DNA from: Pseudomonas sp. R28(2017)
GTDB taxonomy: Bacteria; Pseudomonadota; Gammaproteobacteria; Pseudomonadales; Pseudomonadaceae
DNA: 64,000 nucleotides
Assembly: GCF_002112505.1 (NCBI RefSeq)
Contig: NZ_NEHW01000016.1
Span: 55,654-119,653, forward strand
Direction: 5' to 3'
A program made the translations under genes and the position numbers. Of the stretch, positions 22,701-31,767 are shown one piece after another (position 1 is the stretch's first letter; each line of letters opens with the position of its first letter). Under the pieces are notes generated by a model. It saw only the letters and a list, made by a program, of their open reading frames with translations, did not search any database and had not been told where the DNA came from.

Positions 22701-23331
22701 TGACCTGATCAGCCTGCTGGCCGAAGGCGAAGGCCCGGTGCAGCACAACGCCACATTCAGACGCCTGGGGCTGGCCGTGCTGCTTGGCCTGCTGGCGGCA
22801 GTGCTGATGACCGCGGCCCTCTACGGTGTGCGCAGCGACCTGGCCGAGGTGGCGCGCACTCCGCTGTTCTGGGCCAAGGTGGCCTTGCCCGGCAGCCTGG
22901 CGCTGCTTGGGCTGTGGCTGACCTGCCGGCTGGCCAGGCCGGGCGTGCGCGGCGGCATGGCCTGGGGGCTGTTGGGCCTGCCTTTGCTGCTGCTGTGGCT
23001 GGGCGCGGCGCTCAGCCTTGCCGGAGCCCCCCTCGAGGCGCGCGCCGACCTGCTGTTCGGCCGTACCTGGCGCACCTGCGCGCTGAACATCACCTTGCTC
23101 TCGCTGCCGGGGCTGGTCAGCGTGTGCTGGGCCCTGCGCGGCCTGGCACCGACTCGTTTGCGCCAGGCCGGTGCCGCAGGCGGCCTGCTGGCAGGCTCGA
23201 CAGCCACCTTGGCCTACTGCCTGCACTGCCCGGAGATGGGCGTACCGTTCTGGGGGGTGTGGTACGTGCTCGGCATGCTGCTGCCAACCGCACTCGGCGC
23301 GTGGCTGGGCCCGCGCCTGTTGCGCTGGTAG
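22690..23331 (+). CDS. NrsF-like (DUF1109) membrane anti-sigma factor
   Basis: Start ATG 22690 (MKTDDLISLLAEGEG) with GGAGG 5 nt upstream. The 213-residue protein has a short cytoplasmic N-terminus and six hydrophobic segments, typical of DUF1109 anti-sigma factors. Cysteines occur in the membrane-proximal part, including CLHC (residues about 180-183), a plausible metal or thiol sensor pair as reported for NrsF. It is encoded directly after the sigma factor with overlapping frames. It should hold the sigma at the membrane until metal stress. It ends 3 nt before the convergent luxR-type gene. Confidence 0.82.
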   Translation: MKTDDLISLLAEGEGPVQHNATFRRLGLAVLLGLLAAVLMTAALYGVRSDLAEVARTPLFWAKVALPGSLALLGLWLTCRLARPGVRGGMAWGLLGLPLLLLWLGAALSLAGAPLEARADLLFGRTWRTCALNITLLSLPGLVSVCWALRGLAPTRLRQAGAAGGLLAGSTATLAYCLHCPEMGVPFWGVWYVLGMLLPTALGAWLGPRLLRW

Positions 23332-23334
23332 TGC

Positions 23335-24150
23335 TCAGATCCGCCGCAACCAGCCGATGAACTGGGCGAACAGCTCCGATTGCGAGTTGATGTCCAGCTT
23401 CAGGTAGAGGTTCTTGCGGTGCATCCGCACCGTCTCTGGCGAGATGCCCAACTCATGGGCGGTGGACTTCACCGAATGCCCCTGCAGCACCATTTGCGCC
23501 ACTTCCCGCTCGCGCTCGGTCAGCACCCCGCAGCCAAAACTGTCGAACGCGGCCTGCACGCTCTCCTTGGCCTGCGGCTGCGGCTCCAGCCCATGCCGGG
23601 CAAAGCGCATCAGCAGCTCGCGGACCATCGGTTCCACCGCCTGCAACAGGTGCAGTTGCGCCTCGCCCAGGCGCGCACCGCTGCAGCCCTGGAACAGGCT
23701 CAGGGAGATCTTGCTGTCGTTGCCCAGGTCGACGATGAAATAGCTGTCCTCACTGCAGCCGGTGCCCAGGTAGTAGGTCTTGTAGTAGTCGCTGTCGAAG
23801 AAGTTGTCCGGGGCGATGTCTTCCAGGTGGTAGAAGCCCTGGGCCAGGCCTTTTTCCACCGCCAGGCAGAACGGGTCGAGCAGGTAGCCCGCGGCGAAAT
23901 AGCGCTCCAGCACCGCCTCGTGGTAACGGGCCGGGATGCCCTGCTGGTACAGCAGCTGCGGTGGCTGGCCCTTGCGCTCGAGGCTGATCAGCATCGACTC
24001 GGCGGCCACCAGCTGGCTGATGGCTGCCGCCAGCCAAGCCAGCGCATCCGGGCCCTCGCTGTGGGCGAAGGCCTGTTGCAGGGCGCTGTGCCATTGCTGC
24101 AGGGCATGAAACGGCAGGTTTATTGTGGTGTTTTCGTGTGCTCGGCTCAT
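23335..24150 (-). CDS. LuxR-family transcriptional regulator
   Basis: Start ATG 24150 (MSRAHENTTINLPFHAL); the frame is open far upstream only because it shadows the aminotransferase gene. The 271-residue protein has an N-terminal alpha/beta domain related to autoinducer-binding modules (residues about 20-190; SDYYKTYYLGTGCSEDSYFI) and a C-terminal GerE-type HTH (LTEREREVAQMVLQGHSVKS, then ELGISPETVRMHRKNLYLKL). It is the last gene of the polyamine-like unit and probably regulates it. The ligand is unknown; no luxI-like synthase is present, so it may sense an amine or an exogenous signal. Confidence 0.82.
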   Translation of the reverse strand: MSRAHENTTINLPFHALQQWHSALQQAFAHSEGPDALAWLAAAISQLVAAESMLISLERKGQPPQLLYQQGIPARYHEAVLERYFAAGYLLDPFCLAVEKGLAQGFYHLEDIAPDNFFDSDYYKTYYLGTGCSEDSYFIVDLGNDSKISLSLFQGCSGARLGEAQLHLLQAVEPMVRELLMRFARHGLEPQPQAKESVQAAFDSFGCGVLTEREREVAQMVLQGHSVKSTAHELGISPETVRMHRKNLYLKLDINSQSELFAQFIGWLRRI

Positions 24151-24203
24151 GCCCCGCAGTCTACCGGCCGGGGCACGCGCGTGCATCTTTGGCTGCAGGT
24201 CGA

Positions 24204-25622
24204 TCATTGGCCGTGATACAGGCCCTGTTCGGTCAGTTCCTGCGCTGCTTCGAGAATGCAGCTGCGCAGGGTGGCGACGATCTCGTCCACTTGGGCATGG
24301 GTGATGATCAGCGGTGGCGACATCACGTTCAGGTGCATGATCGGGCGTACCAGCAGCCCCTTGGCCTGGGCCCGCACGTGGATGCGCTCGCCGATGTTCA
24401 CCGCATCCGGGAACAGGGTCTTGGTCTGCTTGTTGGCGACGAACTCGACACAGGCCATCAGCTTCATGCAACGCACCTGGCCCACCAGCGGCAGCTCGGC
24501 GAGGGTCTGCAGGCGCTGCTCCAGGTAGCTGCCGACATCGTTGACGTGGGCCAGCAGGTTTTCCCGCTCGATGATCTCGATGTTCTTCAGCGCTGCCACG
24601 CAGCACACCGGGTGCCCGCTGTAGGTGAAGCCGTGGGTGAAGCAGCGGCCCTTGCCCGGCTCGGCGATCACCTTCCAGATGCGCCCGGAGAAGATGCACG
24701 CGCCCAGTGGCAGGTAGGCCGAGGTCAGGCCCTTGGCGGTGGTGATGATGTCGGGGGTGACGCCGAACAGTGCTTCGGAGGCGAAGAAGGTGCCCAGGCG
24801 GCCGAACGAGGTGACCACTTCGTCGGCGACGAAGAGGATGTCGTAGGTCTGGCACACCTGCCACATGCGCTGGAAATAGCCCTTGGGCGGAATGATCACC
24901 CCGCCCGAACCCATGATCGGCTCGGCGAAGAAGGCCGCGACGTTGTCCGCACCCAGGGAGAGGATCTTGTCCTCGAACTCGGCCACCAGGAAGTCGAGGA
25001 ACTCGGCCTCGTCCATGTCGTCTGCCGCCCGGTAGAAGTTGGGGTTGGAGACGTGGTGGATCAGCTCGTGGGCGTAGTCGAACTCCGGCACCCGGTCGGC
25101 GGCCTTGTTGCCGATCGACATGGTCAGGCAGGTGGAGCCGTGGTAGGCGTTGTAGCGGGCGATCACGTGCTTCTTGTGCGGCTTGCCGCGGCAGTTCTGG
25201 TAGTACTGGATCAGCCGGTAGGCGGTGTCCACCGCCGTGGAGCCGCCGGTGGTGAGGAACACGTGATCGAGGTCGCCCGGCGCAAGGCTGGCGAGCTTCT
25301 GGCACAGCTCGATGGCTTTCGGGTTGGCCATGTCCGAGAACGGGTTGGAATAGGCCAGCTGGCGCACCTGGTCGGCGATGGCCAGGGCCATTTCCTCGCG
25401 GCCCAGGCCGATGTTGGTGCACCACATGCCGCCGACGGCGTCGAGGAAGCGGTTGCCTTGGGTATCGTGAATGTAGGCGCCGTCACCGGCCTGGATGTTC
25501 AGCGCGCCCTGCTCGGCGTGCTCGTCGAACATGTGGTAGCCGTGCATGTAGTGGGCCTTGTCGGCTGTCACCAGCTGGTCGTTGTTCGCGGTGGCGGCCA
25601 ATGGGCGAGTCGGGGTAGCCAT
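24204..25622 (-). CDS. Class III (omega) aminotransferase
   Basis: Start ATG 25622 (MATPTRPLAATANNDQLV) with AAGGA upstream. The 472-residue PLP enzyme has VGGMWCTNIGLGREEMALAI, FLTTGGSTAVDTAYRLIQYY, RYNAYHGSTCLTMSIG, metal-free Asp in LFVADEVVTSFGR and the Schiff-base Lys in TTAKGLTSAYLPLG. It resembles SpuC-type putrescine/omega-amino acid:pyruvate transaminases. Its gene follows a polyamine-type binding protein by 36 nt, and a DadA/PuuB-like oxidase is divergent, so a di- or polyamine or omega-amino acid is the likely substrate. Confidence 0.85.
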   Translation of the reverse strand: MATPTRPLAATANNDQLVTADKAHYMHGYHMFDEHAEQGALNIQAGDGAYIHDTQGNRFLDAVGGMWCTNIGLGREEMALAIADQVRQLAYSNPFSDMANPKAIELCQKLASLAPGDLDHVFLTTGGSTAVDTAYRLIQYYQNCRGKPHKKHVIARYNAYHGSTCLTMSIGNKAADRVPEFDYAHELIHHVSNPNFYRAADDMDEAEFLDFLVAEFEDKILSLGADNVAAFFAEPIMGSGGVIIPPKGYFQRMWQVCQTYDILFVADEVVTSFGRLGTFFASEALFGVTPDIITTAKGLTSAYLPLGACIFSGRIWKVIAEPGKGRCFTHGFTYSGHPVCCVAALKNIEIIERENLLAHVNDVGSYLEQRLQTLAELPLVGQVRCMKLMACVEFVANKQTKTLFPDAVNIGERIHVRAQAKGLLVRPIMHLNVMSPPLIITHAQVDEIVATLRSCILEAAQELTEQGLYHGQ

Positions 25623-25658
25623 AAGCAATTCCTTGTCGGATCGGTACGGTGAAAGGTG

Positions 25659-26762
25659 TCAGATGCCGGTCTTGACCGTGCTCCAGACCCGGGTGATGGC
25701 GCGCATGGCCTGCGGGTCCTGGGACTTCTGGGTGAACAGGCGCTCGCGGGTCTGCGGGTCGGGGTAGATCGCCGGGTCGTTGCGGATGTCGGCCTGCACC
25801 AGGGGCGTGGCGGCCGCGTTGCTGTTGGCGTAGTGGATGTAGTTGGTCACGTCGGCCATGGTCTTGGGTTGCAGCAGGTATTCGATGAAACGGTGGGCGT
25901 TGGCCACGTGGGGGGCGTCGTTGGGCAGGTAGAGGCTGTCGAACCAGATCAGTGAGCCCTCCTTGGGAATGAAGAACGCCAGGTTGATGGCCTTCTTCGC
26001 CTCCACCGCGCGGGCCTGGGCGGTGGCGTAATCGCCGGACCAGGTCAGGGCCATGCACACGTCACCGTTGGGCAGGCTGGTGAGGTAGTTCACCGAGTCG
26101 AACTTCTTGATGTAGGGGCGGATGCCCATCAGCACGTCCTGGGCGGCCTTGAGGTCGGCTGGCTTGGCGCTCTGCGGGTCTTTGCCGAGGTACTTGAGGG
26201 CCAGCGGGATGACTTCGCTGGGCGCGTCCATCACGGTCACGCCACAGTCGGCGAAGCGCGAGACGATCTTCGGGTCGAACAGCATGGCCAGCGAGCCGAT
26301 GGGCGCGTCGGGCATGCGCTGCCTGATCTTGTCGACGTTGTAGGTGATGCCGGAGCTGCCCCAGGTGTAGGGCGCCGAGTAGACCATGCCAGGGTCGAAG
26401 GCTTGCAGGCTCTGCACCACCTGCGGGTCGAGGTTGGCCCAGCTGGGCAGCTTGCTTTTATCCAGCGGCTGGAACACCCCGGCCTTGATCAGCGGTGGCA
26501 CCAGCGAGCCATTGAGCATCACCAGGTCGTAGCCAGAGCGGCCGGTGAGCAGTTTGGTCTGGACCGTCTCGTAGCCGTCGAAGGTGTCGTAGATCACCTT
26601 GATGCCGGTTTGTTTTTCAAAATCGGCGAGGGTGTTTTCGCCGATGTAGTCGGTCCAGTTGTACAACCTGAGCGTATTGCTGGTATCGGCCTCGCTGGCC
26701 AGGGCGGCCGTGGCGGTACAACACATCAGCAGACTGGAAATCACCTTCAATGCCTTGCGCAT
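25659..26762 (-). CDS. Periplasmic polyamine-type ABC substrate-binding protein (PotF/SpuD-like)
   Basis: A 367-residue protein with a Sec signal (residues 1-22, ALAS). The mature start LRLYNWTDYIGENTLADFEK is the PotD/PotF hallmark. Further family segments are SGYDLVMLNGSLVPPLIKAG, YSAPYTWGSSGITYNVDKI and ALTWSGDYATAQAR. No permease or ATPase gene accompanies it, so it either feeds a transporter elsewhere or serves as an orphan receptor. It is first in the unit SBP-aminotransferase-LuxR and divergent from the FAD oxidase across a 230-nt promoter region. Confidence 0.87.
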   Translation of the reverse strand: MRKALKVISSLLMCCTATAALASEADTSNTLRLYNWTDYIGENTLADFEKQTGIKVIYDTFDGYETVQTKLLTGRSGYDLVMLNGSLVPPLIKAGVFQPLDKSKLPSWANLDPQVVQSLQAFDPGMVYSAPYTWGSSGITYNVDKIRQRMPDAPIGSLAMLFDPKIVSRFADCGVTVMDAPSEVIPLALKYLGKDPQSAKPADLKAAQDVLMGIRPYIKKFDSVNYLTSLPNGDVCMALTWSGDYATAQARAVEAKKAINLAFFIPKEGSLIWFDSLYLPNDAPHVANAHRFIEYLLQPKTMADVTNYIHYANSNAAATPLVQADIRNDPAIYPDPQTRERLFTQKSQDPQAMRAITRVWSTVKTGI

Positions 26763-26992
26763 AGCAACTCCATCGTGTGATCAGGATCGGCTCGGGTGAG
26801 CGGATGGAGCCACTATCCGGGGGATTGGGGGACGGGGCCATAACCCGAATGGGTGGGGTCGTGCATCCATAGGCTGACCTTATATATACATACGTTAAAT
26901 CGATTTTATTTATGCACAGGACACTGCAAGGATGCGTGGCACAGGGCCCGCATTGCTTGGTGCCCTTTTCGGTCCCTTTTTGGAGAAGCACG
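26763..26992. promoter_or_regulatory. Divergent promoter region, binding protein / FAD oxidase
   Basis: A 230-nt region with an AT-rich stretch around 26880-26912 (TATATATACATACGTTAAAT), unlike the flanking GC-rich DNA, that could hold -10/-35 elements. It also has a small dyad ACCC-GAAT-GGGT (26843-26854). It is the probable target of the LuxR regulator; no box can be assigned with confidence. Confidence 0.4.
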
Positions 26993-28384
26993 ATGCGCCC
27001 TTTCTGGCTGGAACAAGCCCTGAAAAATCAGCCCGACGAACCCTGCCCGCCCCTGCGCCAGGACACCCGCGCCGATGTCTGCATCGTTGGCGGCGGCTAT
27101 ACCGGGCTGTGGACCGCCATCATGCTCAAGGAGCAGAACCCCGAACTCGATGTGGTCATCGTCGAGACGGACATTTGCGGCGCGGGGGCCAGTGGGCGCA
27201 ACGGCGGTTGTGCACTGTCGTGGTCGGCGAAGTTCTTTACCCTGGAGCGTCTGTTCGGGCTCGAAGAGGCCGTGCGCCTGGTCAAGGCGTCGGAGCAGAG
27301 CATCTACGCCATCGGCGACTTCTGCAAAAAGTACGGCGTGGATGCCGACTACCGTCTCGACGGCACGCTGTATACCTCGACCAGCCAGGCCCAGGTCGGC
27401 GCCACGGACGCGGTGGTCGCCGCGCTGGAGCGCCATGGCATCAACACCTTCAGCAAACGCCCACTGGCCGATGTGCAACGGATGGCGGGCTCGGCCCAGC
27501 ACCTGGAAGGCTGGTACTCGCCCGCAGCGGCCAGCGTCCAACCGGCCAAGCTGGTACGTGGCCTGCGCCGGGTCGCGCTGCAGCTGGGCGTGCGTATACA
27601 TGAAGGCACGCCGATGGTCGGCCTGGAGGAAGGCCTGCCAGCCACGGTCATCACACCCCACGGCAAAGTCACCTGCGCCAATGTGGTACTGGCGATCAAT
27701 GCCTGGATGGCCCGGGCCTTCCCACAGTTTTCGCGTTCGGTGGCCATTGTCTCGAGCGACATGATCATCACCGAACCGCGGCCCGACCTGCTGCAGCGCA
27801 TCGGCCTGACCAGCGGCGTGACCGTGCTCGACTCACGCATCTTCGTGCACTACTACCACAACACGCCGGATGGGCGAATCATGCTGGGCAAAGGCGGCAA
27901 CACCTTCGCTTTCGGCGGGCGCATGCTGCCGGTGTTCGACCAGCCATCACCCTATGCGAACCTGCTGCGCGATTCGTTGGAAAAGTTCTTCCCGGCATTC
28001 ACCGGCGTCGATATCGCGGCGACCTGGAACGGCCCTTCGGATCGCTCGGTCACCGGCTTGCCGTTTTTCGGCCGCATGGGCGCCAGGGGCAACATCTTCT
28101 ATGGCTTCGGTTATTCCGGCAGTGGTGTGGGCCCCTGCCACATGGGCGGTCAGATCTTGTCGTCGCTGGTGCTGGGGCTGGATAACCCCTGGACACGCTC
28201 GCCATTGCTCAATGGCCCGCTCGGGCATTTCCCACCGGAACCCATTCGTTACCTGGGGTCGTTGATGGTACGCAATGCCGTTCGCCGCAAGGAGCGCGCT
28301 GAGGACCTTGGCCGGCGCCCTCGCCGGCTGGATGTTCAGTTGGCCAAATTCGCCGCCGCAGCCGGCAAGGCAGACAAGGGGTGA
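26993..28384 (+). CDS. FAD-dependent amine/amino-acid oxidoreductase (DadA/PuuB-like)
   Basis: Start ATG 26993 (MRPFWLEQALKNQPDEPCPP) with GGAG 7 nt upstream; an earlier in-frame ATG at 26912 is not supported. The 463-residue DAO-family flavoprotein has VCIVGGGYTGLWTAIMLKEQ, ETDICGAGASGRNGGCALSW and C-terminal GFGYSGSGVGPCHMGGQIL. It resembles gamma-glutamylputrescine oxidase and related amine oxidases. The neighbouring polyamine binding protein and aminotransferase support oxidative deamination of an amine. No gamma-glutamylpolyamine synthetase is seen nearby, so the substrate may be a free amine or an N-substituted amino acid. Confidence 0.83.
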   Translation: MRPFWLEQALKNQPDEPCPPLRQDTRADVCIVGGGYTGLWTAIMLKEQNPELDVVIVETDICGAGASGRNGGCALSWSAKFFTLERLFGLEEAVRLVKASEQSIYAIGDFCKKYGVDADYRLDGTLYTSTSQAQVGATDAVVAALERHGINTFSKRPLADVQRMAGSAQHLEGWYSPAAASVQPAKLVRGLRRVALQLGVRIHEGTPMVGLEEGLPATVITPHGKVTCANVVLAINAWMARAFPQFSRSVAIVSSDMIITEPRPDLLQRIGLTSGVTVLDSRIFVHYYHNTPDGRIMLGKGGNTFAFGGRMLPVFDQPSPYANLLRDSLEKFFPAFTGVDIAATWNGPSDRSVTGLPFFGRMGARGNIFYGFGYSGSGVGPCHMGGQILSSLVLGLDNPWTRSPLLNGPLGHFPPEPIRYLGSLMVRNAVRRKERAEDLGRRPRRLDVQLAKFAAAAGKADKG

Positions 28385-28451
28385 ACCTGGCGTCTGCCTG
28401 ACCTTCGTGGGAGCAACTGTCTTATTCAAATTCTGAAAGCTTGCGCAATCT

Positions 28452-28553
28452 CTGTGGGAGCGGGCGAGTCGAGGCGTCGAACCGCCGCGAACACCGGCAA
28501 CGCCGGTGCCATCCATCGCGCCGCCTGTTTCGCGGGCACGCCCGCTCCCACAG
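28452..28553. repeat. REPIN with an atypical left arm
   Basis: The left arm starts CTGTGGGAGCGGGCG (28452) and the right arm ends CGCCCGCTCCCACAG-like (28530-28552), around a CACCGGCAACGCCGGTG core. The left arm carries an extra segment (about 28467-28483, AGTCGAGGCGTCGAACC) where other copies read straight into CCGCGAACACC. It lies between convergent genes. Confidence 0.75.
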
Positions 28554-28585
28554 GTGCTGCGCAGTCGCTCAGACTGCGCAAGTGA

Positions 28586-29290
28586 TCAGCGCTGCAGCGG
28601 ATACAGTGCCTCATCGAATTGGTCCAGCCGTGGGAAGCTCAGCGGCAGGTCATCCGACAGATGCTGCAGGCGCTGTTCGTAGTTGTTCAGGAACGCCTGG
28701 CGCGCCTCATCGCTGATGTACGGCACATGCCAGGCCACGAACGGCTCCAGCACCTCGAAGCCGACATAGGCCAGGGTCCCACGCAAAATCGGCCGCAGCA
28801 TGTCCTCCAGCGGCCCGTGGATCGCCCCCTCGCCGAACATGTGCTCACGCCCGCCCAGGGTCACGGTCACCAGCGCGCGCTTGCCGGCCAGGCCGCCCTG
28901 GTCGTAGAAGCGCTTGCCGCCGTAGCACACCCCGGACACCAGCACCCGGTCGATCCAGCCCTTGAGCATCGCCGGCGCCGAGAACCAGAAGATCGGGAAG
29001 TTCAGCACCAGCAGGTCGGCCCACAGCAGCTTGTCCAGCTCTTGCTGGATATCCGGGGCGATGGAACCACTCTTCACGCCCAGGCGCTGCTCCAGCGCAT
29101 ACACCAGGTAGTCGGGGTTTTCCCGGTGGCTGAAGTCGTCGGCGCTGGCCACCGGGTTCCAGCCCATGGCGTACAGGTCGCTGACCTGCACCTCATGGCC
29201 CTGGGCGCGGAAGGTCTGTGCCGCCTGGTCACGCAGGGCAGCGGTGAAGGATTGAGGCTCGGGGTGAGCGTGGACGATCAGGACTTTCAT
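28586..29290 (-). CDS. Flavodoxin-fold NAD(P)H quinone reductase
   Basis: Start ATG 29290 (MKVLIVHAHPEPQSF) with GAGGATT upstream; the frame's first ATG two codons earlier is less well placed. The 234-residue protein has an N-terminal flavin loop HAHPEPQSFTAAL, then LVLNFPIFWFSAPAMLKGWI and GGREHMFGEGAIHGPLEDML, typical of the NQO1/MdaB/KefF family. It reduces quinones by two electrons with NAD(P)H and bound FMN/FAD in the cytoplasm. It is the last gene of the ABC transporter unit, 9 nt after the ATPase stop; a connection with the transported compound is plausible but not shown. Confidence 0.85.
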   Translation of the reverse strand: MKVLIVHAHPEPQSFTAALRDQAAQTFRAQGHEVQVSDLYAMGWNPVASADDFSHRENPDYLVYALEQRLGVKSGSIAPDIQQELDKLLWADLLVLNFPIFWFSAPAMLKGWIDRVLVSGVCYGGKRFYDQGGLAGKRALVTVTLGGREHMFGEGAIHGPLEDMLRPILRGTLAYVGFEVLEPFVAWHVPYISDEARQAFLNNYEQRLQHLSDDLPLSFPRLDQFDEALYPLQR

Positions 29291-29299
29291 GGGCAATCC

Positions 29300-30934
29300 T
29301 CAAACAGTTGCCAAAGGGGAATTGGAGTTGCGTGTCGCCAGCAGGCGGTCGAGCCAGTCGGGGTCCATCTCCGGTTCGCAGGCGAACAGCAGCCCGGTGT
29401 AGTCACGGTGCGGCGGCTGGAAGATTGCCTCGCGGCGGCCATGGTCGACCACCCGCCCGCGCTGCATCACCAGCACCTCGTCGGCGATGGCGCGCACGGT
29501 GGCCACGTCGTGGGTGATGAACAGGTAGGCCACGCCCAGCTCGCGCTGGATACGGTCGAGCAGCTTGAGCACGCCCTCGGCCACCAGTTGGTCGAGCGCC
29601 GAGGTCACTTCGTCGCAGATGATCAGTTGCGGTTCGGCGGCCAGGGCTCGGGCGATGCAGACCCGCTGCTTCTGCCCGCCCGACAGCTCGCGTGGCAGGC
29701 GATCCAGGTACTTGGCCGGCTCCAGGTCGATCATCCGCAGCAGGTCGGCGACCCGCTCGCGCAGCGCCTTGCCCTTGAGCCCCAGGTAGAAGCTCAGCGG
29801 CCGGCCGATGATGTCGACGATGCGCTGCCTTGGGTTGAGCGCGGTGTCAGGGATCTGGTAGATCATCTGGATGCGCCGCAGCTGCTCCTTGCTGCGCTGG
29901 CGGTAGTCGGCCGGCAAGGCCTCGCCGTCGTACAGCACCTGGCCCGAGGTTGGCGGCAGCAGGCCACTGATCAGCCGCGCCGTGGTGCTCTTGCCGCTGC
30001 CCGACTCGCCGATCACCGCCAGGGTCTGGCCGCGAAAGAGCTTCAGCGACACATCGTGCAGCACCGGCTGCTGGCCATAGCGGGCATCGGCATTGCGCAC
30101 TTCCAGCAAAGGCTGTTCATGGCGCGGGCAAGCCTTGGGCGACGTGTGGAAATTGCGCACCGCCCACAGCGACTGGGTATAGGCCTGCTGCGGGGCACTG
30201 AGCATGTTGCGGGTCTGCGCTTCTTCCACCAGGCTGCCGTGGCGCAGCACCATGATGCGGTCGGCCATCTGCGCCACCACCGCCAGGTCATGGCTGATGT
30301 ACAGCGCGGCGCTGCCGAAGGTCTTCACCGCATCGCGGATCGCCGCGAGCACCTCGATCTGGGTGGTGACGTCGAGCGCCGTGGTCGGTTCGTCGAAAAT
30401 GATCAGGTCCGGGTGGCAGGCCATGGCCATGGCCGTCATCACCCGCTGCAACTGGCCGCCAGACAGCTGATGCGGGTAGCGCTGGCCAATGTGTTCGGGG
30501 TCGGGCAGGCGCAGGATGCGGTACAGCTCCACCGCCTCGGCCTCGGCCTTGGCGCGGTCTATGCCGCCGTTGGTAATGGCCGTTTCCACGTGCTGGTCGA
30601 TCAGCCGGTGCGCCGGGTTGAACGAGGCGGCAGCACTCTGCGCCACGTAGGCGATGCGCAGCCCGCGCAGCTTGCGCAGGGTTTCGGCGCTGCAATCGAG
30701 CAACGGGATGCCATCGAAGCACACGCTGCCGCCGCTGATCCGGCAACCGTCGCGCACGTAGCCCATCGCGGCCAGGCCCAGGGTCGACTTGCCGGCACCC
30801 GACTCGCCGATCAGGCCCAGCACCTCGCCGCGCTTGAGGGTCAGGTCGATGCCCTTGATCAGCGGGTGCCAGGCGCCGTCGTGGTGGCCCTCTATGCGCA
30901 GGTCACGGATTTCCAGCAATGTATCAGGGTTCAT
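29300..30934 (-). CDS. Fused double ATPase of a Dpp/Opp-type ABC transporter
   Basis: Start ATG 30934 (MNPDTLLEIRDLRIEG); a GTG at 30943 overlaps the ribosome site and is rejected. The 544-residue protein has two complete nucleotide-binding domains: Walker A GESGAGKST (about 45) and GESGSGKST (about 310), signatures LSGGQLQRV and LSGGQKQRV, Walker B LIIFDEPTTALD and LIICDEVTSALD. This is the YejF-like fusion of DppD and DppF. It energises the permeases encoded just upstream (2-nt spacing). Substrate class: peptides, opines or other small solutes. Confidence 0.92.
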   Translation of the reverse strand: MNPDTLLEIRDLRIEGHHDGAWHPLIKGIDLTLKRGEVLGLIGESGAGKSTLGLAAMGYVRDGCRISGGSVCFDGIPLLDCSAETLRKLRGLRIAYVAQSAAASFNPAHRLIDQHVETAITNGGIDRAKAEAEAVELYRILRLPDPEHIGQRYPHQLSGGQLQRVMTAMAMACHPDLIIFDEPTTALDVTTQIEVLAAIRDAVKTFGSAALYISHDLAVVAQMADRIMVLRHGSLVEEAQTRNMLSAPQQAYTQSLWAVRNFHTSPKACPRHEQPLLEVRNADARYGQQPVLHDVSLKLFRGQTLAVIGESGSGKSTTARLISGLLPPTSGQVLYDGEALPADYRQRSKEQLRRIQMIYQIPDTALNPRQRIVDIIGRPLSFYLGLKGKALRERVADLLRMIDLEPAKYLDRLPRELSGGQKQRVCIARALAAEPQLIICDEVTSALDQLVAEGVLKLLDRIQRELGVAYLFITHDVATVRAIADEVLVMQRGRVVDHGRREAIFQPPHRDYTGLLFACEPEMDPDWLDRLLATRNSNSPLATV

Positions 30935-30936
30935 GT

Positions 30937-31764
30937 TCAGCACTCCTTCAGGCCACTGGACAGGTGCAGCACCCAGTCGACGACGAAGTTCACGCTCACC
31001 GTGATCAACGCCACCGCCAGGGCCGGAAGCAGCGGGCTGATGTCACCGAAGGTGATCAGCACCGCGTTGTCGCGCACCATGCTGCCCCAGTCGGCGGTCG
31101 GCGGCTGGATGCCCAGGCCAAGGAACGACAAGGCGCTGATGAACAGGAAGACGAAGCAGAAGCGCAGGCCGAATTCGGCGATCAGTGGCGCCGCGGCATT
31201 GGGCAGCACTTCGCGGGTGACCAGCCACCACAGCCCTTCGCCACGCAGCCGCGCGGCCTCGACGAAGTCCTGCACCACCACGTTCATCGCCACCGCCCGC
31301 GACAGGCGGAACACCCGCGTGGCGTCGAGCAGGGCGATCACCAGCACCAGCGAGGTGGCGGTGGTGCCGACCACGCTGAGGATCAGCAAGGCGAAGATCA
31401 GTTGCGGGATGGCCATCAGGATGTCCACCAGGCGCGACAGGCCCTGGTCGATCCAGCCGCCCTTGATGGCCGCGATCAGCCCGCACAGGCCACCCAGCAG
31501 GAAGGCCAGGCTGGTGGTCAGGAAGGCGATGCCCAAGGTGTTGCGGGCGCCGAACAGCAGGCGGCTGAAGGTGTCGCGGCCAAGGTTGTCGGTGCCCAGC
31601 AGGAACTGCGGGCTCCACGGCGCGAAGCCCTCGCCCACCACCTGGGTTTCGCCGTACGGCGCCAGCAGCGGCGCGAACAGCGCCACCACGGTGTAGGCAA
31701 CAATCACCAGCAGGCCGAACTTGGCGCTCAGGGGTGCGCGCAGCACAGGTGTGATCAGGCTCAT
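30937..31764 (-). CDS. ABC transporter permease, DppC/OppC-like
   Basis: A 275-residue membrane protein with an N-terminal helix (LVIVAYTVVALFAPLLAPYG), the typical LLGTDNLGRDTFSRLLFGAR block and five further helices. The ATPase-coupling loop is EAARLRGEGLWWLVTREVLP (about 160-180). It pairs with the 31768-32727 permease. The short spacings (3 nt upstream, 2 nt downstream) indicate tight translational coupling in one operon. Confidence 0.9.
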   Translation of the reverse strand: MSLITPVLRAPLSAKFGLLVIVAYTVVALFAPLLAPYGETQVVGEGFAPWSPQFLLGTDNLGRDTFSRLLFGARNTLGIAFLTTSLAFLLGGLCGLIAAIKGGWIDQGLSRLVDILMAIPQLIFALLILSVVGTTATSLVLVIALLDATRVFRLSRAVAMNVVVQDFVEAARLRGEGLWWLVTREVLPNAAAPLIAEFGLRFCFVFLFISALSFLGLGIQPPTADWGSMVRDNAVLITFGDISPLLPALAVALITVSVNFVVDWVLHLSSGLKEC

Positions 31765-31767
31765 GGT

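Noticed and set aside
24151..25425. N-terminal extension of the LuxR regulator to a 696-residue protein
   Set aside because: The extra part is an out-of-frame reading of the aminotransferase gene, with Pro/Arg-rich composition. The regulator starts naturally at ATG 24150.
28619..31696. Plus-strand open frame of about 1000 codons
   Set aside because: Antisense to the quinone reductase, ATPase and permease genes, which carry complete functional motifs.
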